NCBI RefSeq assembly: GCF_002879885.1
Contig: NZ_PNYA01000026.1
Coordinates: 53,278-117,277 of the forward strand
Length of the DNA: 64,000 nt
Source of the DNA: Trinickia dabaoshanensis
GTDB taxonomy: Bacteria; Pseudomonadota; Gammaproteobacteria; Burkholderiales; Burkholderiaceae
Direction of reading: 5' to 3'
Positions 60,160 through 64,000 of the stretch are shown in pieces. Position numbers and translations under genes: made by a program. Under the pieces are notes generated by a model. The model searched no databases and was not told where the DNA came from. It saw only the letters and a list, made by a program, of their open reading frames with translations. Numbering within the stretch: position 1 is the stretch's first letter; each line of letters opens with the position of its first letter.

Positions 60160-60969
60160 ATGGCCGGGATAGCCGAGCGATTTTCCGAGAGGCCGACCGT
60201 GTCGACGTTTCCCAACGCCGCAGCCGCATCCGACGAACGTCTCGCTCATCTGCGGGCGGAAGTCGCGCTCTTTATGCGTGACCATGTACTGTCCCTCGTA
60301 TCGCACGACCTGCGCAGTCCCCTGAATGCCATCCATAGCTGGGCCTATGTGCTCGAGCGTAAATTGGACGCCGCCGATGCATCGGCCCAGCGCGCGCTGG
60401 CCGGCATCCGTTCGGGCGTGGAGCAGCAAGTCAAACTGCTCGAAGACGCTGTCGACAAGACCCGCGCCGAAACTAAATCGCTGCCGCTCGAACGTGAGTC
60501 ATTTCCCATTCGCGCCGCCATCGAACGGGCGCTCGACGACGCGCGCCGCGCGCTGCTGGAGGCGCGCGGCACCGCGGTAGAGTTCGATTCGACGCTCGAT
60601 GCGGAGCGATGCGACGGCGATAGCGAGCGGCTCGCCCAGGCGCTTTGGACGATGCTCGTATTCGCGTCGGAAGCGAGCGCGCCTGGAAGCACGATCGTTT
60701 TGAAAACCGCGTTGGAAGCCGGCGTTTGGCGCAGTGAAGTCGCTTTCACGCCCAATCTCGCCACGCTGGCCGATGCCGAGTTGCCGCACGCACTGGAGCC
60801 TTTCGCCCGTACCCAGGCGACGGCCCCGCGCGAAGCCGGGCGTATCGCTTGGGTACTCGCGTTGGTGCAGCGCGTCGCCCTGGCGCACGGCGGCACTTTC
60901 GAGCAAGGCACGATGAACGACGCCGAGCCGACCAGCCTCGTCCTGCGCGTGCCGCTCTCCGCGCAGTAA
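60160..60969 (+). CDS. HisKA-domain protein with degenerate ATPase domain
   Basis: Protein of 269 residues. The H-box LSLVSHDLRSPLNAIHS (phospho-acceptor His49) and following helix are well kept. The ATPase half is degenerate: the N-box Asn is missing (ERLAQALWTMLVFASEAS), no DxGxG G1 motif is seen, and the G2 region reads GRIAWVLALVQRVALAHGG without GLGL. It has no membrane helix or PAS domain. It could serve as a phosphotransfer or regulatory dimer rather than a kinase. A GTG at 60199 is an alternative start. No response regulator is adjacent. Confidence 0.82.
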   Translation: MAGIAERFSERPTVSTFPNAAAASDERLAHLRAEVALFMRDHVLSLVSHDLRSPLNAIHSWAYVLERKLDAADASAQRALAGIRSGVEQQVKLLEDAVDKTRAETKSLPLERESFPIRAAIERALDDARRALLEARGTAVEFDSTLDAERCDGDSERLAQALWTMLVFASEASAPGSTIVLKTALEAGVWRSEVAFTPNLATLADAELPHALEPFARTQATAPREAGRIAWVLALVQRVALAHGGTFEQGTMNDAEPTSLVLRVPLSAQ

Positions 60970-61025
60970 GCGCGCGCAAGCCCCGGTACGTCTGGGGGCA
61001 CGTTTCGACCCTATCCGCATGCCGC

Positions 61026-63977
61026 CTACTCGCGCGGCACGCCTTCCTCCACGAGCAAGGCTACCGGCAGCGCACTGAGCGCATCGCGCAAAAAGAGCTG
61101 ACCTGTCGCGTCGGCCTTGGGCGCGGCGGGACTGAGGCAGTCGAATAGCGCACGTCCCGCGAGCGCGGGGGGCAGTGCGATCGACGTGTCTTCCCACTGC
61201 GCCGGATCCACGAGCGGAACGTCGCTCGAATCGCTCATGATCGACGTAGCCAGCCGCGTGGCAATGACGATGGCATAAGCGTCCCCGTGTTGCCGAGCGA
61301 ACGCGATCGCATGGCGGGCCCGAGGCCCCGTCACGGTCAGCGGAATATACGAGCCTTCGAGAAACAGCGCCGGAGAGACGGCACGCAACGTCAGCGCGCG
61401 ATGGACGATGCCGAGCTTGACACGGCCGTCGCGCCAGTTGCGCAACTGTTCGCTCGGCGGCGTATCGACGAGCGACCGGTGGCGTTCGCCGAAATCCACG
61501 GGCCGGCGATTGTCGGGATCGACGAGGCTGAAGTCCCAAAGCTCGGTGCCTTGGTATAAATCCGGTACGCCCGGGCTCGTCATCCGCAATAGCGTTTGCG
61601 ACAGGCTGTTGATTGCCCCTGCCCGTGCAATGCGCGCCACGAACGACGTCAATTCGCGCAGGAAGCCATCGCGTCGTTGCGGCGCCAAGACGTCGAAGAG
61701 AAACGCTCGCGACGCCGCCTCATACGCTTCGTCGTTCGCGTGCCAACTCGTTTGCAACTTCGCTTCGCGCGACGCCTTCAGTTGCCACGCGGCAACACGT
61801 TCGGCGAAGGCCCGCACCCCTTCGGCATCCGTGGGCTCGAGGCCGTAAGGCCAAGCTCCGGCCAACGTTTGATACAGCATCGCCTCGGCGGCCGGACCCG
61901 GCGCCCAATCGGGCGTCGGCCCGGGCAGCGGCGTGCAGGCCATCGCGAGCCCGGCCGGCGAGGTCGCGGGCGTTTGCCCCTTCGAGGACGGCACGTCGTG
62001 GGCGGACTGGGTCACGGGCGGCGTATCCACGCCCTGCGTCGAGTCGAACGCCCGGCGATGCGGCGCGTTCAGCGTGGACCATGCACGCAGCATCGCGGTC
62101 CATTCGCCGGCGATTTCACTGAGTACGGCAAGCCGGGCGCGGACGTCCTCGCCGCGTTTGTGATCGTGCGTGGCGGTTGCGATCAGCGCATGCGGAAAAC
62201 GCTGCGCGCGTTCGAGGTTGGCCGCGTGAAAGCCGTCCACGTCGAGCGCGAATTCGCCGGGATCGGCGCCCACTTCGTTGCGCGAAAGCAAGCGCCCGTA
62301 GCGGTAGAAGACCGTGTCCTCGAGCGCCTTCGCCGCCAACGGAGCGGTCACCTGCGCAAAGAGCGTCGCAGCCGTGCGCCGTTCTCGGTGCGCGAGTCCG
62401 CTCGCGGCGACACTCGATTCGCCGGCGCGGCCCTCGCCGCCGAGCGTTGCCGCGACGTACGCAAGCACCGCGTGATCGCCGCGCGAGAGCGTGCGCCGCG
62501 CGCCGTCGAGCGCTCGACGGAAATAGGTTTCGTCGGCGCTCGTGCGCGCGCCGCCTAGCGGGTACATCCGGTAGACGGGGAAGTGAGCGGCCAACTCGGT
62601 CAGCGCCCGGCGAATCGCCGCATACGTGAAATCGCGGCTGGTAGGCTGCTCGCGTGCGATTCGATGGATGCCGCGGGCGGCGCGATCGAGTTCGGCCGAT
62701 AAATTCTCCGCGAGAATTTTGCGTCGCGCCTGGCAAACGAGTTCCGCATACGATTCGGTCGAGCCGGAAAGCTCGGCCCATGTCGCCGTGAGCGTCGCTT
62801 CGCCCCGTGGATCGTGAAGCAGTGCGCCGACATCGTTCATGAAGTCGTAACCGGTCGTACCGTCGACGCCCCAATCGCTCGGCAACGACTCGCCGCGCGC
62901 GAAGATTTTTTCGACGACGACATACGGTCGCGAGCCGTCGAGTTGCGGCGGGCGTTCGGATTCGCGCTCGACGAGCTTTTCGCGCAGTCGCTGGCAGTAC
63001 TCGCGCGGATCGACGAGGCCATCGACATGATCGATGCGCACACCGTCGATGACGCCTTGCGCGAACAGTCGCAACACGAGCGTATGCACGGCGTCGAACA
63101 CCTCGGCGCGTTCGGTGCGCATGGCCGCAAGCGTGCCGATGTCGAAAAAGCGCCGCCAGTTGACTTCGTCGGCGGCCGTGCGCCACCACGCCAGGCGAAA
63201 GAACTGGCGCTCGAGCAGTCGATGCAAGCGCTCGCGCGATGCGGCTAAATTCGGCGCATAAGCGGCCAGCGCCGCATCGAACGGTTGGGCGCCGTGGGTC
63301 GATGCGAACGCGCGCAGCGCCTCGCGTGCGGCCTGCGCCTGGGCTCGCTGTTCGGGCTGAGCCGTCAAGCCTTGGAAGTGCTCGGCCAGCGCCGTCAACT
63401 CGGGGTGATGCGCGTGTGCGGCACCGCGCAAGATGAGCGGGTAGTCGACGGGGCAAATCGGAAAACGATGCTCGCCGTAAGAGACGAAGAACCGGCCTTG
63501 GGCCGCATCGAATGTCAACGTGATACGCCCTGCCGCGAGTTCGTCCCCATAGGGTGCGCCCAGGCACGGCGCGAGTACTTTGCCGCGCAGCGCCGGATCG
63601 GGCGAATGCCAGTCGATATCGAAGTACCGGGCGTACGTGGCATGGCGGCCCCATTCGAGAATGTCGAGCCACCAGGCGTTATGGCCGCCCGCGATCCCCA
63701 TGTGATTGGGCACGATGTCGGCGATCAGTCCCATCTGCCGCGCATGCACGGCGTCGGCCAAGCGCAAGAGCGCCGGCTCGCCGCCGAGCTCGGGATTCAC
63801 GCGCGCGTAATCGATCGTGTCGTAGCCGTGCATCGAGCCCGGCACCGATGCCGTGATCGGCGACAAATAAAGGTGGCTCACGCCGAGCGCGGCGAAATAG
63901 TCGACATGTGCAAGCGCATCGTCGAACGTGAAGCCTCGATGGAGCTGAAGGCGTAGCGTGGAGCGCGGGACGGTCAT
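61026..63977 (-). CDS. treY: Malto-oligosyltrehalose synthase
   Basis: GH13 enzyme of 983 residues converting the reducing end of malto-oligosaccharides to a trehalosyl unit, first step of the TreY/TreZ route. Features are STLRLQLHRGFTFDDALAHV, DIVPNHMGIAG, VRIDHVDGLVDPREYCQRL with the nucleophile Asp, the acid Glu in VVEKIFARGESLP, and ATATHDHKRGEDVRARL. It is somewhat longer than common TreY. treZ would be expected upstream beyond the window end. The start at 63977 is followed upstream by only 4 bases before adapter-like sequence, so its promoter region is not seen. Confidence 0.95.
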   Translation of the reverse strand: MTVPRSTLRLQLHRGFTFDDALAHVDYFAALGVSHLYLSPITASVPGSMHGYDTIDYARVNPELGGEPALLRLADAVHARQMGLIADIVPNHMGIAGGHNAWWLDILEWGRHATYARYFDIDWHSPDPALRGKVLAPCLGAPYGDELAAGRITLTFDAAQGRFFVSYGEHRFPICPVDYPLILRGAAHAHHPELTALAEHFQGLTAQPEQRAQAQAAREALRAFASTHGAQPFDAALAAYAPNLAASRERLHRLLERQFFRLAWWRTAADEVNWRRFFDIGTLAAMRTERAEVFDAVHTLVLRLFAQGVIDGVRIDHVDGLVDPREYCQRLREKLVERESERPPQLDGSRPYVVVEKIFARGESLPSDWGVDGTTGYDFMNDVGALLHDPRGEATLTATWAELSGSTESYAELVCQARRKILAENLSAELDRAARGIHRIAREQPTSRDFTYAAIRRALTELAAHFPVYRMYPLGGARTSADETYFRRALDGARRTLSRGDHAVLAYVAATLGGEGRAGESSVAASGLAHRERRTAATLFAQVTAPLAAKALEDTVFYRYGRLLSRNEVGADPGEFALDVDGFHAANLERAQRFPHALIATATHDHKRGEDVRARLAVLSEIAGEWTAMLRAWSTLNAPHRRAFDSTQGVDTPPVTQSAHDVPSSKGQTPATSPAGLAMACTPLPGPTPDWAPGPAAEAMLYQTLAGAWPYGLEPTDAEGVRAFAERVAAWQLKASREAKLQTSWHANDEAYEAASRAFLFDVLAPQRRDGFLRELTSFVARIARAGAINSLSQTLLRMTSPGVPDLYQGTELWDFSLVDPDNRRPVDFGERHRSLVDTPPSEQLRNWRDGRVKLGIVHRALTLRAVSPALFLEGSYIPLTVTGPRARHAIAFARQHGDAYAIVIATRLATSIMSDSSDVPLVDPAQWEDTSIALPPALAGRALFDCLSPAAPKADATGQLFLRDALSALPVALLVEEGVPRE

Positions 63978-63981
63978 GGCG

Positions 63982-64000
63982 CTGTCTCTTATACACCTCT
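63982..64000. other. Nextera/Tn5 mosaic-end adapter remnant
   Basis: CTGTCTCTTATACACCTCT matches the 19-base Nextera transposase mosaic end (CTGTCTCTTATACACATCT) at 18 of 19 bases and lies exactly at the window end. This is best read as untrimmed sequencing adapter at a contig end, not genomic DNA. Confidence 0.9.

Noticed and set aside
63982..64000. Genuine Tn5-like transposon end
   Set aside because: The match is to the engineered mosaic end used in library preparation and lies exactly at the window end, with no transposase gene nearby.

Overview
The window is high-GC beta-proteobacterial DNA. Its gene order points to a Burkholderiaceae genome of the Burkholderia / Paraburkholderia / Trinickia type, most likely the secondary chromosome. 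The diagnostic run is acnA-prpD-prpC-prpB, mdh, gntR, sdhCDAB-sdhE, gltA, leuC-(entericidin)-leuD-leuB-asd-fimV-truA-trpF-trpB-(DNA methyltransferase)-trpA-accD-folC-SPOR-cvpA-purF-metZ. The species assignment is inference; no rRNA or tRNA gene was seen. The last 19 bases match the Nextera/Tn5 mosaic end at 18 of 19 positions, so the window probably stops at the untrimmed end of a draft contig.

Left part (1-18.6 kb), accessory. Two LysR regulators are each divergent from oxidoreductase genes (WrbA-like flavoprotein, aldo/keto reductase and a truncated SDR; zinc-type alcohol dehydrogenase and a GlcG-like protein). Between them lie a methyltransferase, a SlyA/MarR-type regulator followed by a SlyA-like palindrome and a tiny membrane ORF, and a Phd/RelE-type toxin-antitoxin pair. 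Then come a diguanylate cyclase, a secreted TpsA-like (filamentous haemagglutinin N-terminal) protein with a GTG start, a TetR/metallo-beta-lactamase-fold divergent pair, an NTF2-like protein, and a compact four-gene operon. That operon encodes a TelA-family protein, an unknown 138-residue protein and two proteins each built from two YbjQ-like domains.

Middle part (18.9-34.9 kb), central carbon metabolism. A GNAT acetyltransferase gene faces the minus-strand 2-methylcitrate/TCA cluster (CitE-like lyase, prpB, prpC, an MliC-like secreted protein, prpD, acnA). mdh is divergent from a HutC-type gntR, with a perfect 20-bp palindrome between them. The plus-strand sdhCDAB-sdhE-gltA run completes a TCA block that ends at a strong terminator.

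35.0-39.9 kb is a small accessory insertion. It holds a HicA-like / HTH two-gene module with a palindromic operator over its promoter, a GNAT gene, a FadR-type GntR, and a MocR-type regulator divergent from an FMN-binding split-barrel protein.

Right part (40-64 kb) is the leucine, aspartate-semialdehyde, FimV, tryptophan, fatty-acid, folate and purine run. A lone beta-class DNA methyltransferase sits between trpB and trpA. It is followed by metZ, an AraC regulator, an FKBP isomerase, a histidine-kinase-like protein with a degenerate ATPase domain, and treY.

No CRISPR array, insertion sequence or prophage was recognised. The best candidates for something little described are the HicA-like/HTH module, the TelA/double-YbjQ operon and the kinase-dead HisKA protein.
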